Of a stretch of DNA of 25,466 nucleotides, positions 1 to 7,607 are shown piece after piece. The stretch comes from an uncultured Erysipelotrichaceae bacterium (GTDB taxonomy: Bacteria; Bacillota_I; Bacilli_A; RF39; UBA660). Within the stretch, counting starts at the first letter, position 1; every line of letters begins with the position of its first letter. The translations under genes were made by a program, and so were the position numbers. The stretch spans positions 1 through 25,466 of the forward strand of contig CADBNY010000067.1 in assembly GCA_902796215.1 (NCBI GenBank). Direction: 5' to 3'. The notes beneath the pieces are model-generated. The model did no database searches, was not told the origin of the DNA, and was given only the letters and a program-made list of their open reading frames with translations.

Positions 1-57
1 GCGAATCGCAAATATATAATACCAAAAGGAGTGCTTTCATTAAAGACTCAACGCTAA
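1..57 (+). CDS. 3' end of an unidentified gene (partial)
   Basis: Frame 1 is open from the window edge to a TAA at 55-57 and encodes 18 residues ending in IPKGVLSLKTQR. A hairpin with a T-rich tail follows 13 bases later, as expected after a gene end. Frame 2 closes quickly. Frame 3 runs on through the antisense strand of the HU gene. The fragment is too short to name, and it may not be coding. Confidence 0.4.
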   Translation, partial: ANRKYIIPKGVLSLKTQR

Positions 58-70
58 AGCTTAAAAGAAC

Positions 71-97
71 CACCAGACTATCTGGTGATTTTCTTGT
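71..97 (+). terminator. Intrinsic terminator after the partial gene
   Basis: CACCAGA (71-77) pairs perfectly with TCTGGTG (81-87) around the loop CTA, and is followed by ATTTTCTTGT. It faces the HU gene, so transcription converges here. Confidence 0.6.
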
Positions 98-100
98 ACA

Positions 101-125
101 AAAAAAAGAACTATTTCTAGTTCTT
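101..125 (-). terminator. Intrinsic terminator of the HU gene
   Basis: On the minus strand AAGAACTA (125-118) pairs with TAGTTCTT (113-106) around a 4-base loop, and runs straight into Ts (107-101). It starts 15 bases after the HU stop codon. Confidence 0.75.
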
Positions 126-139
126 ATTACAAACTGTAA

Positions 140-415
140 TTATTCATTTACAGCATCTTTTAAAGCAGTACCTGCTTTAAAGCTAACAGCATTTCTTGCA
201 GCAATTGTAACTGTTTCTCCAGTTCTAGGATTACGTCCTTCACGAGCTGCCCTTTTAGAAACACTAAATGTTCCAAATCCAGCAACTGGTACTTTAATAC
301 CTTTAGCTAATGCTCCAGAAATTGTTGAAAAAACTGCTTCTATTGCCTTTGTAGAATCAGCCTTAGTTAAACCTGTTTCTGCAGCAACAGCATCTACTAA
401 TTCAGATTTTTTCAT
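140..415 (-). CDS. hup: HU family DNA-binding protein
   Basis: Small histone-like protein that binds and bends DNA as a dimer; in B. subtilis the equivalent (Hbs) is the main nucleoid protein. The sequence shows the full family pattern: an N-terminal helical half starting MKKSELVDAV, then GFGTF, then the DNA-binding beta-arm with GRNPRTGE, ending ALKDAV. At 91 residues it has the usual length. A second ATG six bases upstream (421) is in frame, but GGGAGG at 430-425 lies only about 3 bases from it and 9 bases from the ATG at 415, so 415 is preferred. A 6-bp hairpin, AAGCAT/ATGCTT (441-459), sits in the 5' leader. In B. subtilis hbs lies next to spoIVA, which is also in this window. Confidence 0.95.
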   Translation of the reverse strand: MKKSELVDAVAAETGLTKADSTKAIEAVFSTISGALAKGIKVPVAGFGTFSVSKRAAREGRNPRTGETVTIAARNAVSFKAGTALKDAVNE

Positions 416-499
416 ATTCATTTACCTCCCTATGTAAATTAAGCATTTATATCATGCTTACAAATTAAAATTATCATGTTTTAAAAGAAATTGCAACAA

Positions 500-844
500 T
501 TAAACATGAAATTTACCAAGTTTTTTATTTATTTCATTCAAAATGGCAATAATATGTCCAACAGAAAATATTGCAATTGACACTAACAAACTAAAAGACC
601 ATATAACAATCATCAAAGAAAAATTGAATTCTTTTACTAAACAAACATTAGAATAAAAATAAGAAGAAGTTTCACAAGTTGAAAACAAATTACCAAATAC
701 AATTCCTAAAAAGAAACAAACGATGAACATACCTATAGCAAACATTTGATAAAAATTCATTTTATATCCTTTTACTTGATTCGTAACAGAATGAATCTTA
801 GGAAAATCTTGCTTTTCCCTAGAAATTTGTTCAAATAAGTCCAT
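500..844 (-). CDS. Small membrane protein with two predicted TM segments
   Basis: Not recognised. The 114 residues begin with a polar stretch of about 28. A hydrophobic segment follows around residues 30-52 (FYQMFAIGMFIVCFFLGIVF). A short loop with two Cys (CETSS and NVC) leads to a second hydrophobic segment around 75-103, and the tail is short and basic. Two inner-membrane helices with a small outside loop are expected. The ATG at 844 is one base from the stop of the upstream gene (846-848), and AAAGGAG lies inside that gene's end, so the two are one transcriptional unit and probably translationally coupled. No enzyme motif is visible. Confidence 0.75.
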   Translation of the reverse strand: MDLFEQISREKQDFPKIHSVTNQVKGYKMNFYQMFAIGMFIVCFFLGIVFGNLFSTCETSSYFYSNVCLVKEFNFSLMIVIWSFSLLVSIAIFSVGHIIAILNEINKKLGKFHV

Positions 845-845
845 A

Positions 846-1742
846 TTACTTTTCTCCTTTCTTTACCTTTTTCTTAGATACACTTTTACTTTTCTCAGTT
901 AAATCTAACTTTTCATTGATTTCTTCCTTCAATTCCTCTTTCTTTTTCTCTGTATCAACATCTAAATTTTGATTTTCATTTAATTCATCAAGATCTTTTT
1001 CTTCTTTAGAATGAATGGCTTCATCAACCATTTCTTGAATATTTTTAACCCCATCAACAATCTTATCATCAATATCTGTTTTATCTAAAATATCTTGTAT
1101 TTTCTCACGTACATCATTAAAATTGCCAGTATTATTACTATCTAATTTTTGCTTATCCAAATAATAACGATATAAATAAATATATCTTCCAAATAATATC
1201 AAGAAAATAGTATTTAAAGTAGAAACAACCACTCCACTAATATCAACTGTACTAATTAAGTTTACTGCTAATGAAAACAATGAAATAACAATAATAGCAT
1301 AATAATAATTTTCATTTGTTAACTCATTGAATGGAGAATTATTTAAATGAAATTCCTTCCATACCCTAGTATCTCTAAAAAAAGTATGAACTAGATAAAA
1401 TAATAAAAGAACATTCATTGAAAAATTTAAAACTGTATTCAATGAAAAAAATTGTATCATTGTCAACAAAGAAGTTATTGTCACAATAAAATAAATAAAT
1501 ATTAAAATAACATTCATATAATTAAAATACTTCTTTCCAAAAGAAAATTTTAAGAATATAAAGTAAATCAATACCAATAAATAAATACTATTACGATTAA
1601 TAACACTGCTGAAAAGTACTAAAGAAAACTCATTATTAGCAAAAGACTGAGTAGAAACAATAATACAAACAATAACCGCAATAATAAGGCTAGTAACAAT
1701 ATTACCACTATTATACCATCCTAATTTTTTTTCTTTACTCAA
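846..1742 (-). CDS. Polytopic membrane protein with charged C-terminal tail
   Basis: Not recognised. Of 298 residues, about the first 195 hold roughly six hydrophobic segments (near 14-35, 50-66, 76-98, 100-118, 145-168 and 170-188). The last 100 are strongly charged, Lys/Glu-rich and probably coiled-coil or disordered (DVREKIQDILDKTDIDD, then repeated KKEE runs, ending KKVKKGEK). The tail is probably cytoplasmic by the positive-inside rule. The start is TTG at 1742-1740, preceded by GGAAGGTGAT; the nearby ATG at 1749 is out of frame. It heads a two-gene operon with the 114-aa membrane protein, divergent from der. Confidence 0.75.
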   Translation of the reverse strand: MSKEKKLGWYNSGNIVTSLIIAVIVCIIVSTQSFANNEFSLVLFSSVINRNSIYLLVLIYFIFLKFSFGKKYFNYMNVILIFIYFIVTITSLLTMIQFFSLNTVLNFSMNVLLLFYLVHTFFRDTRVWKEFHLNNSPFNELTNENYYYAIIVISLFSLAVNLISTVDISGVVVSTLNTIFLILFGRYIYLYRYYLDKQKLDSNNTGNFNDVREKIQDILDKTDIDDKIVDGVKNIQEMVDEAIHSKEEKDLDELNENQNLDVDTEKKKEELKEEINEKLDLTEKSKSVSKKKVKKGEK

Positions 1743-1763
1743 AAATCATCACCTTCCATTTTA

Positions 1764-1772
1764 ATTATAACA
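1764..1772 (-). promoter_or_regulatory. Promoter of the two-gene membrane operon (extended -10)
   Basis: On the minus strand TG-T-TATAAT reads from 1772 to 1764, a consensus extended -10 element 22 bases before the TTG start. No good -35 is visible at the usual spacing, which is normal for extended -10 promoters. Confidence 0.45.
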
Positions 1773-1808
1773 CCATTTAATCATTCTTGCGTAAGAAATG
1801 AGTTTTTC

Positions 1809-1837
1809 TTTAAAATTTTACAAGTATATGCTATAAT
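1809..1837 (+). promoter_or_regulatory. Promoter of der
   Basis: TATAAT at 1832-1837 is preceded by TG-C, giving an extended -10. A weak -35 TTTAAA (1809-1814) lies 17 bases upstream. It is 24 bases before the der start and divergent from the membrane operon promoter. Confidence 0.6.
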
Positions 1838-1861
1838 AAATGCGGAATAGGAGGGAGAACC

Positions 1862-3172
1862 ATGAAATTACCTAGTGTTGCCCTAGTAGGAAGACCAAAC
1901 GTCGGAAAAAGTACACTATTTAACAAAATAGTAGGAAAGCAAATATCTATTATTGAAGATTTACCAGGCGTAACTCGAGATAGAATTTATCAAGAAGCAA
2001 CCTATAATAATAAAAAATTTTATTTGATTGATACTGGAGGTATTGATGCAACAAAAATAGATTTCAATAGTGAAATAAAAATGCAGGCAGAAATAGCAAT
2101 TGAAGAAGCTAATGTAATAGTATTTATTGTTGATGGAAAAGAAGGTATAACAGCAAATGATCTATTAATTAGTGATATTCTAAGAAAAACAAACAAAAAA
2201 ATAATTGTAGCAATCAATAAAATGGATATAAAAGAAGCAAAAAACAATATCTATGATTTTTATGAATTAGGATTTGATACTTATATTCCAATTAGCAGTA
2301 TTCATAATATTGGTTTTATTGAACTAATGGACAATATTACCATGAATTTTAATGAACAAGAAGAAAAAGAAGATAACAGAACAAAATTTTCAATTATTGG
2401 AAGACCAAATGTTGGGAAAAGTTCTTTAATGAATGCTCTTTTAAATGAAGAAAGAGTTGTTGTATCAAACATAGCTGGTACAACTAGAGACTCAGTAGAT
2501 TCAGTTTTAAAATATAACAATGAAGAATATGTTGTAATTGACACTGCAGGTATGAGAAAAAAAGGAAAAGTATTTGAATCAATTGAAAAATATAGCCTAT
2601 TTCGTTCTTTAAAAGCAATTGATAGAAGTGACATATGTCTAGTTTTAATCAATGCTGAAGAAGGAATAAAAGAACACGATAAACATATAGCAGGTTATGC
2701 TATAGAAAGAGGAAAAGGAATAATCTTTGTTGTAAACAAATGGGATACAGTAAAAGATACAACAATCCAAGAATTTGAAAAATTAATGAGAGCAGAATTT
2801 CAATTTGCTACATATGCACCAATTGTATTTCTATCAGCCCTAACAAAAAAAAGAATTCATACACTGATGCCTACCATAAAAAAAGTAAAAGAAAACATAA
2901 AAAAAGAAATAAAAACAAGCATTTTAAATGAAGTAATTCAAGATGCTTATCAACTAAATATTCCACCTTCTTATAAAGGAAAGAGATTAAAAATATACTT
3001 CTCATCTCAAACAGGAATTAATCCACCAAAGTTTACTTTTAGAGTAAATAATAAAGGCTTAGTTCACTTCTCTTATGAAAGATATTTAGAAAATAAAATT
3101 AGAGAAAATTTTGATTTTACTGGAACACCAATTACTCTACAATTTAAAAATAGAAATGGAGAAGATTTATGA
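1862..3172 (+). CDS. der: Ribosome biogenesis GTPase Der (EngA)
   Basis: Double-GTPase required for late assembly of the 50S ribosomal subunit. Two complete G domains are visible in tandem. The first has GRPNVGKS at 10-17, DTGG at 57-60 and NKMD at 119-122. The second has GRPNVGKS at 180-187, DTAG at 227-230 and NKWD at 292-295. A C-terminal KH-like domain follows (about 350-436). The 436 residues match the family's usual length. The SD AGGAGG (1849-1854) is 7 bases from the ATG. The stop is TGA and overlaps the next gene's ATG by four bases (ATGA). TGATAATAG places TAA and TAG in frame right behind it. Confidence 0.98.
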   Translation: MKLPSVALVGRPNVGKSTLFNKIVGKQISIIEDLPGVTRDRIYQEATYNNKKFYLIDTGGIDATKIDFNSEIKMQAEIAIEEANVIVFIVDGKEGITANDLLISDILRKTNKKIIVAINKMDIKEAKNNIYDFYELGFDTYIPISSIHNIGFIELMDNITMNFNEQEEKEDNRTKFSIIGRPNVGKSSLMNALLNEERVVVSNIAGTTRDSVDSVLKYNNEEYVVIDTAGMRKKGKVFESIEKYSLFRSLKAIDRSDICLVLINAEEGIKEHDKHIAGYAIERGKGIIFVVNKWDTVKDTTIQEFEKLMRAEFQFATYAPIVFLSALTKKRIHTLMPTIKKVKENIKKEIKTSILNEVIQDAYQLNIPPSYKGKRLKIYFSSQTGINPPKFTFRVNNKGLVHFSYERYLENKIRENFDFTGTPITLQFKNRNGEDL

Positions 3173-3411
3173 TAATAGGAAAAGATAGTTTTCAAAAAAA
3201 CACACCAAATTTTCAAAACAAATCAATATCTAATTTAAATAATAACAATTCAAATCATATTCCAATTAATCAATATGTTGACATAGAAAACAAAAAAGAT
3301 ATGGCTGATAAATCACTTGAACTTTTGCAATACAATTTAGAAAGAGGACTTATTAGCTTAGATGAATTCAAAAAAAAATGTGATAATTTAAGAAAATTTA
3401 GAGAAGAGTAA
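3169..3411 (+). CDS. Small SHOCT-like protein coupled to der
   Basis: An 80-residue protein. About the first 45 residues are Asn/Ser-rich and probably disordered. Residues about 50-78 (LELLQYNLERGLISLDEF, then KKKCDNL) look like a SHOCT-type short helical hairpin, in which a Gly-Leu-Ile-Ser/Thr turn precedes a Glu-Phe helix. SHOCT modules are usually terminal oligomerisation or tethering motifs; the role here is unknown. The ATG overlaps the der stop by four bases and has its own GGAG (3158-3161) seven bases upstream, so translation is probably coupled. A terminator begins 12 bases after its stop. The family call is from pattern only. Confidence 0.6.
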   Translation: MIIGKDSFQKNTPNFQNKSISNLNNNNSNHIPINQYVDIENKKDMADKSLELLQYNLERGLISLDEFKKKCDNLRKFREE

Positions 3412-3423
3412 AAAATTATAAAT

Positions 3424-3456
3424 ACCTCACATATAAATAATATGGGAGGTTTTTTT
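3424..3456 (+). terminator. Terminator of the der unit, containing the next gene's ribosome binding site
   Basis: ACCTC (3424-3428) pairs with GAGGT (3446-3450). After an A/G mismatch, CATAT (3430-3434) pairs with ATATG (3440-3444) around AAATA, and seven Ts (3450-3456) follow. The 3' arm contains GGAGG (3445-3449), the only Shine-Dalgarno sequence for the ATG at 3457. Confidence 0.7.
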
Positions 3457-3696
3457 ATGTTTAAAGATGCTTTATTTAATAAAATAGAAAAAAAGACAAA
3501 TATTAATAAAAACACCATTCTCTCTTTAGCAAAAAAATTACAAGAAAATAATATGAAAGATGAAAAAATTATTTCTGAAATAATAGAAGATCTTAGTAAA
3601 TTAACTGGAAAAGAAGTATCAAAAGAGAAAAAAGACAAAATAATTGATGCAATCAAAAAAGATAAAATACCAAAAAATATTGAAAACTTATTTTAA
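3457..3696 (+). CDS. spoVIF: Stage VI sporulation protein F-like protein
   Basis: The 79-residue protein resembles the SpoVIF (YjcC) family, needed in B. subtilis for spore coat assembly with GerE in the mother cell. Recognised pattern: an N-terminal NKIEKKTNINKNTI (family form NIEKKTGVNMKDI), then a helix with LAKKLQENNMKDEK (family NFKDEKTV), and near the end VSKEKKDKIIDAI followed by KIPKN (family VSKEKED, GKMP). A frame-compatible ATG at 3442 lies inside the terminator stem with no SD. ATG 3457 has GGAGG seven bases upstream and fits the family start. Upstream of spoIVA, it fits a sporulation pair. The call rests on remembered family sequence, not a search. Confidence 0.7.
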   Translation: MFKDALFNKIEKKTNINKNTILSLAKKLQENNMKDEKIISEIIEDLSKLTGKEVSKEKKDKIIDAIKKDKIPKNIENLF

Positions 3697-3720
3697 AAAG
3701 AACAATTTGTTCTTTTTTTT
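3695..3720 (+). terminator. Terminator of the spoVIF-like gene
   Basis: AAAAAGAACA (3695-3704) pairs with TGTTCTTTTT (3708-3717) around ATT and continues in Ts to 3720. The stem begins inside the stop codon (3694-3696). It separates the spoVIF-like gene from spoIVA. Confidence 0.8.
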
Positions 3721-3760
3721 ATTAAAAAACATAAATATTTATTAAATAAGGAGAAAAATT

Positions 3761-5236
3761 ATGGAAAAATATGAAATTATTAAAAATATAGCCCAAAGAA
3801 GTGGCGGAGATATTTATTTAGGAGTTGTAGGAGCTGTTCGAACAGGAAAATCTACTTTTATAAAAAAAATGATAGAAACATTAGTAGTTCCAAATCTGAC
3901 AGATGAATATGAGAAGAAAAGAGCTTTAGATGAAATACCTCAAAGTGCTGCTGGAAAAACTATTATGACAACAGAACCAAAGTTTATTCCAAATAACACT
4001 GCTAAAATAAAAGTAGAAGATGTTGATTGTAATATTAAATTAATTGACTGCGTTGGATATATGATCAACAATGCCATTGGAGCAACAGATGAAAATGGAC
4101 CACGAATGGTAAAAACACCATGGTATAGTGAAGAAATACCATTTACAGAAGCTGCTGAAATTGGAACAGAAAAAGTAATAAAAGAACACTCTACAATCGG
4201 TATTGTAATGACTTCAGATGGCTCATTTGGGGAATTTCAAAGAAATGATTACATCGATGCAGAAACTAGAGTTATTAAAGAATTAAAGTCAATTGGAAAA
4301 CCTTTTATTGTCATTTTAAATTCATCCCATCCAACATTCCCAGAAACCGAACGCATAGCTCAAGAACTAAAAGAAGAACATAATGTACCAGTTATTCCTA
4401 TCAGTGTCGAAAATATGAATGAAAAAGATACAATATCAATTTTAAAAGAAGCCCTATATGAATTTCCTGTTCTAGAAGTAAGAATAAATATGCCTGAATG
4501 GATTTCTATTTTAAATCCGGATAATAAAATAAAAAAATCTTATATAGATTCAATCAGAGAAAGCGTCATAGAAATTGACAAAATTAAAGACGTTGAAAAA
4601 ATCACGGAACATCTACTAAAAAATGAATATATCGAAAAAAGTTATTTATCAAATATTGATACATCAACTGGGATTATTACTGTCAACTTGACATCTCCTG
4701 CTACACTATATAATCAAACACTAAGAGAATTAATAGATATAGATATCAAAAACAAAGCTGATTTACTGTCAATATTCCAAGAATTTAATACTGCAAAAAA
4801 AGAATATGATCAAATAAAATATGCCCTAAAAATGGTAAAACAAACAGGTTACGGAATTGCTATTCCATCTATTGAAGATATGAAATTAGATAAACCAGAA
4901 ATTATTAAACAAGGATCAAGATATGGTATAAAATTAAAAGCTGTTGCACCATCTATCCATATGATTAGAGTAGATGTAGAATCAACCTTTGAACCAATCA
5001 TAGGAAGTGAATTACAAAGCAAAGAACTAATAGATTATATAACAAAAGGAAAAGAAAAAGAAAATAATGAAATTTGGAAAAGTGAAATTTTTGGTCGAAG
5101 TATAGACTCTATTGTCCAAGAAGGAATCCAATCAAAAATAAATCTTATGCCAGATAACATAAGATACAAATTACAAAATACTCTTTCTAAAGTCGTAAAT
5201 AAAGGCTCAAATAATATGATTGCCATTGTAATATAA
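3761..5236 (+). CDS. spoIVA: Stage IV sporulation protein A (spore coat basement-layer ATPase)
   Basis: Mother-cell ATPase that polymerises on the forespore surface to form the platform for the spore coat; in B. subtilis it is anchored by SpoVM. The sequence carries the N-terminal TRAFAC-type nucleotide-binding domain with a Walker A GAVRTGKST at 24-32 (K30 aligns with the catalytic lysine studied in B. subtilis) and LIDCVGYM as the Walker B region. The middle domain and a C-terminal region end in hydrophobic IAIVI, the conserved tail needed for localisation. It has 491 residues (B. subtilis 492). SD AAGGAG ends about 7 bases before the ATG. Expression is expected from a sigma-E promoter. CATAAATA at 3730-3737 resembles its -10, but no -35 is convincing. 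Confidence 0.97.
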   Translation: MEKYEIIKNIAQRSGGDIYLGVVGAVRTGKSTFIKKMIETLVVPNLTDEYEKKRALDEIPQSAAGKTIMTTEPKFIPNNTAKIKVEDVDCNIKLIDCVGYMINNAIGATDENGPRMVKTPWYSEEIPFTEAAEIGTEKVIKEHSTIGIVMTSDGSFGEFQRNDYIDAETRVIKELKSIGKPFIVILNSSHPTFPETERIAQELKEEHNVPVIPISVENMNEKDTISILKEALYEFPVLEVRINMPEWISILNPDNKIKKSYIDSIRESVIEIDKIKDVEKITEHLLKNEYIEKSYLSNIDTSTGIITVNLTSPATLYNQTLRELIDIDIKNKADLLSIFQEFNTAKKEYDQIKYALKMVKQTGYGIAIPSIEDMKLDKPEIIKQGSRYGIKLKAVAPSIHMIRVDVESTFEPIIGSELQSKELIDYITKGKEKENNEIWKSEIFGRSIDSIVQEGIQSKINLMPDNIRYKLQNTLSKVVNKGSNNMIAIVI

Positions 5237-5278
5237 AAAGTAAAGTAGACACAAAAAAAAATGTGTTTACTCTTTTTA
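5235..5278. terminator. Bidirectional terminator between spoIVA and the 5308-6003 gene
   Basis: GTAGACACA (5245-5253) pairs with TGTGTTTAC (5262-5270), with one G-U pair. AAAAAG (5235-5240) pairs with CTTTTT (5272-5277) at the base. T runs exit on both strands, serving two convergent genes. Confidence 0.7.
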
Positions 5279-5307
5279 TACACATTTTTTACAATTTTAG
5301 ACATTTT

Positions 5308-6003
5308 TTACTGAGACAACCTAGAAACATATAAATTATATTGATTATATAATGCATCCGTTTGAAAACGAATTTCACCCTCTTCTAATTTCCAAGAATC
5401 TTTATTTGTAATCAAAAAATTTAATAACTCAGCACTAATATCAAACACTTCGTTTGTTCTAGTTTTTGTTTGTACAAGAATTTCTTTTGTATCACTAAAT
5501 TGTTTTTTCATGGAATCATTCAAAATCATATCTAAATATAAAGTATAATAATTATTGTCCTTAATTTTTTCTTTTCCATAAGCACAAATCGTATCTTCTT
5601 CTGAATTTATTAAAAGCTTATCCACTTGTAAATTAAATTCTTCTTTAGCACTTTGCAAATAAACAATAGATTCCTTAAATTCAGGTCCATCATTTGTATA
5701 ATTATCATAAGAAAGTAATTGAGTAAGTTTAGAATCAGTCATAACTCCCAACATCTTTTGTAAAGAAACTGCATAATCATCCAAATATGTTTTCACAGTT
5801 TTCTCTACATTCGCATAATCTCCTCTTGTTCGAATTTTACGATTATACCGATCTTTAGTTATATCAAGCTTAGATAATATATTAGCCTCTTTTTTTAAAT
5901 CATTTAACATTGTAGCATTTCTTAAAAATAAAAAGCCAAGTATTAAAAACGTATTTACTATAATACATAAAATAACTAAAACCAATTTCTTACGATTACT
6001 CAT
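5308..6003 (-). CDS. Membrane-anchored protein of unknown function
   Basis: Not recognised. From the ATG at 6003 it has 231 residues: a short basic start (MSNRKK), one membrane segment at about 7-27, and a soluble, mostly helical remainder of about 200 residues, predicted outside the membrane. There is no lipobox or obvious signal-peptidase site, so it is likely a signal anchor. The reading frame is open up to an ATG at 6060 overlapping engB. That start lacks an SD, whereas GAGGTG (6014-6009) sits 5 bases before 6003, putting the membrane segment at the usual N-terminal position. It is the last gene of the ackA-like/nrnA/engB transcription unit, 49 bases after engB. Confidence 0.75.
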   Translation of the reverse strand: MSNRKKLVLVILCIIVNTFLILGFLFLRNATMLNDLKKEANILSKLDITKDRYNRKIRTRGDYANVEKTVKTYLDDYAVSLQKMLGVMTDSKLTQLLSYDNYTNDGPEFKESIVYLQSAKEEFNLQVDKLLINSEEDTICAYGKEKIKDNNYYTLYLDMILNDSMKKQFSDTKEILVQTKTRTNEVFDISAELLNFLITNKDSWKLEEGEIRFQTDALYNQYNLYVSRLSQ

Positions 6004-6052
6004 AATTTCACCTCTATTTATATCAGACAACAAACCACTAATTTTTAAATAC

Positions 6053-6640
6053 TTAAACATTAACTAAACTATCTATCTTATCAAGAACTTCTTTTAGACC
6101 AAGTTTTGTAACACTAGAGAAAACAACCAAATCATCTCCTACAACCAAATCTAATGTATCTAAAATAATTTTCAAATTTTTTTGCTTCTTACTACCACCA
6201 ACTTTATCTGCCTTAGTAGCAACAATAGTAACAGGGAGATTATAATATTTTAAGAAATTATACATTAATAAATCATCCTCTGTTGGTTTATGTCGAAAGT
6301 CAATTAACATAAAAACTCTTCTTAATTGCTCTCTTTTTTCCAAATATTCTTCAATCATCATTCCAAATTTAGCTTGAGTCTTTTTATCAATAGAAGCATA
6401 TCCATAACCAGGAACATCAATCAAATAGAAAGAATCATTTACTCCATAAAAATTTAAAGTTTGTGTCTTTCCAGGAGTAGCTGAAGTATAAGCTAAATTC
6501 TTACGTCCTAAAACACAATTAATAAAACTACTTTTTCCTACATTACTTCTTCCTACTAATAAAAATTCTGGCTTCAAATCATCAGGATATTGACTACGCC
6601 TTGTAGCCATAACATCTAAATTCGCATCTTTTATTATCAT
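6053..6640 (-). CDS. engB: Ribosome biogenesis GTP-binding protein EngB (YsxC/YihA)
   Basis: Essential GTPase acting in 50S subunit assembly. A single G domain of 195 residues, the family's usual length, shows G1 GRSNVGKS at 30-37, the G2 threonine region ATPGKTQT at 54-61, G3 DVPG at 75-78, G4 TKAD at 142-145 and SS at the G5 position near the end. SD GAGGGG lies a few bases before the ATG at 6640. It follows nrnA by 11 bases, so it shares that transcript. With der, two of the three large-subunit assembly GTPases are in this window. Confidence 0.97.
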   Translation of the reverse strand: MIIKDANLDVMATRRSQYPDDLKPEFLLVGRSNVGKSSFINCVLGRKNLAYTSATPGKTQTLNFYGVNDSFYLIDVPGYGYASIDKKTQAKFGMMIEEYLEKREQLRRVFMLIDFRHKPTEDDLLMYNFLKYYNLPVTIVATKADKVGGSKKQKNLKIILDTLDLVVGDDLVVFSSVTKLGLKEVLDKIDSLVNV

Positions 6641-6651
6641 ATTTATCCCCT

Positions 6652-7596
6652 CTACTTTTCTTTTAAATATTCACCAATTTCTAAATCCAAATCTTTCATA
6701 ACAGATAAAGCATCTTCCAAATTCTTTACTCGAACACCAGCAGCATATTTGTGCCCACCACCAGCATGTTTTTCAGCAATATGATTAATTTGAGGTCCAC
6801 GAGATCGAATTGAAATACGATATTGCCTATTTTTAAGATCTTCAGTTATAGTTGCCCAAACAAAAACTTCTTTTATATAATTAAAATCATTAACCATATT
6901 TCCAGCAGAAGCACTATCAACTCCAAACTGATTAACAACATCATCACGAATAACAACATAACCAAGACCATTTTCAGTTACTTTCATATTTAAAGAAATA
7001 TAACCCTCTAACCTTATTTCATTCATTGGTCGAATATATAGCTTTTCATATGCATTTGATAAATCAAATGGATATTCTTCTAAAAGTTTTGAAACAAGAC
7101 AAAATGTTTTAAAACTACAACTATTAAATAAAAAACGATTAGAATCAGATACCAATCCCATATATAACAATTCTGCAATAGATGAATCACACTGTAATTC
7201 AGTTTGAAAAATAATTTTCATAATAATCTCACAAGTAGAAGTCATATCATCTTCAATAATTTCTAAATCACAATTTTTTTCAACAAATGGATGATGATCA
7301 ATCTTAACAGAAAAAGTATAATCACTAGGATTAGCAGAATCAATTCGTCGCAAATCTGGAGTATCACAAACAATTAATAAAGCATTATCAAGCTTTTCCA
7401 ATTTATCTAACTTTCCAAATGAAAGAAATTTAGCACTACCAGTACCAATAGCTAAAACTTTCTTATTCGGATAAGTTAATTGAATAGAGTCCCTTAAAGC
7501 TAATTGACTACACAAAGCATCTGGATCTACCCCAATATGCCTAGCAATTACAATTGTATCAAAACTTTTTATCTTTTCTAACAATTCTTTATACAT
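6652..7596 (-). CDS. nrnA: DHH-DHHA1 phosphoesterase, NrnA-type (nanoRNase / pAp phosphatase)
   Basis: Predicted Mn-dependent phosphoesterase that degrades very short RNA oligonucleotides and dephosphorylates 3'-phosphoadenosine 5'-phosphate; some family members hydrolyse c-di-AMP-derived pApA. Metal-binding motifs are intact: HIGVDPDA (20-27), D78 in VCDTP, DHH at 100-102 and D151 in VSDSN. The C-terminal DHHA1 domain carries GGGHKYAAG (279-287), which contacts substrate. The length of 314 residues is normal, and there are no membrane or PAS/GGDEF domains, so it is not a GdpP. The start at 7596 is 11 bases after the ackA-like stop, with AGGA overlapping that stop as a weak SD. Which substrate matters here cannot be read from sequence. 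Confidence 0.93.
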   Translation of the reverse strand: MYKELLEKIKSFDTIVIARHIGVDPDALCSQLALRDSIQLTYPNKKVLAIGTGSAKFLSFGKLDKLEKLDNALLIVCDTPDLRRIDSANPSDYTFSVKIDHHPFVEKNCDLEIIEDDMTSTCEIIMKIIFQTELQCDSSIAELLYMGLVSDSNRFLFNSCSFKTFCLVSKLLEEYPFDLSNAYEKLYIRPMNEIRLEGYISLNMKVTENGLGYVVIRDDVVNQFGVDSASAGNMVNDFNYIKEVFVWATITEDLKNRQYRISIRSRGPQINHIAEKHAGGGHKYAAGVRVKNLEDALSVMKDLDLEIGEYLKEK

Positions 7597-7607
7597 TCAC
7601 CATTTTC

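Noticed and set aside
1..100. A possible tmRNA or other structured RNA 3' end at the left edge, because of the CCACCAG hairpin.
   Set aside because: Frame 1 reads as a plausible protein end with a stop at 55-57, and the hairpin plus T tract is simply a terminator. No tRNA-like fold is visible.
2302..2652. Long minus-strand open frames inside der (2020-2247, 2302-2652) and 3270-3656.
   Set aside because: They lie antisense to well-supported genes, have no SD and show hydrophobic-biased composition typical of AT-rich antisense frames.
3730..3737. A sigma-E promoter for spoIVA (CATAAATA as -10).
   Set aside because: The -10 resembles the consensus, but the region 14-16 bases upstream falls in the terminator T run and does not match a sigma-E -35.
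5308..6060. The longer version of the membrane-anchored protein, starting at 6060 inside engB.
   Set aside because: It has no SD, and the ATG at 6003 has GAGGTG at 5 bases with the membrane segment right after it.
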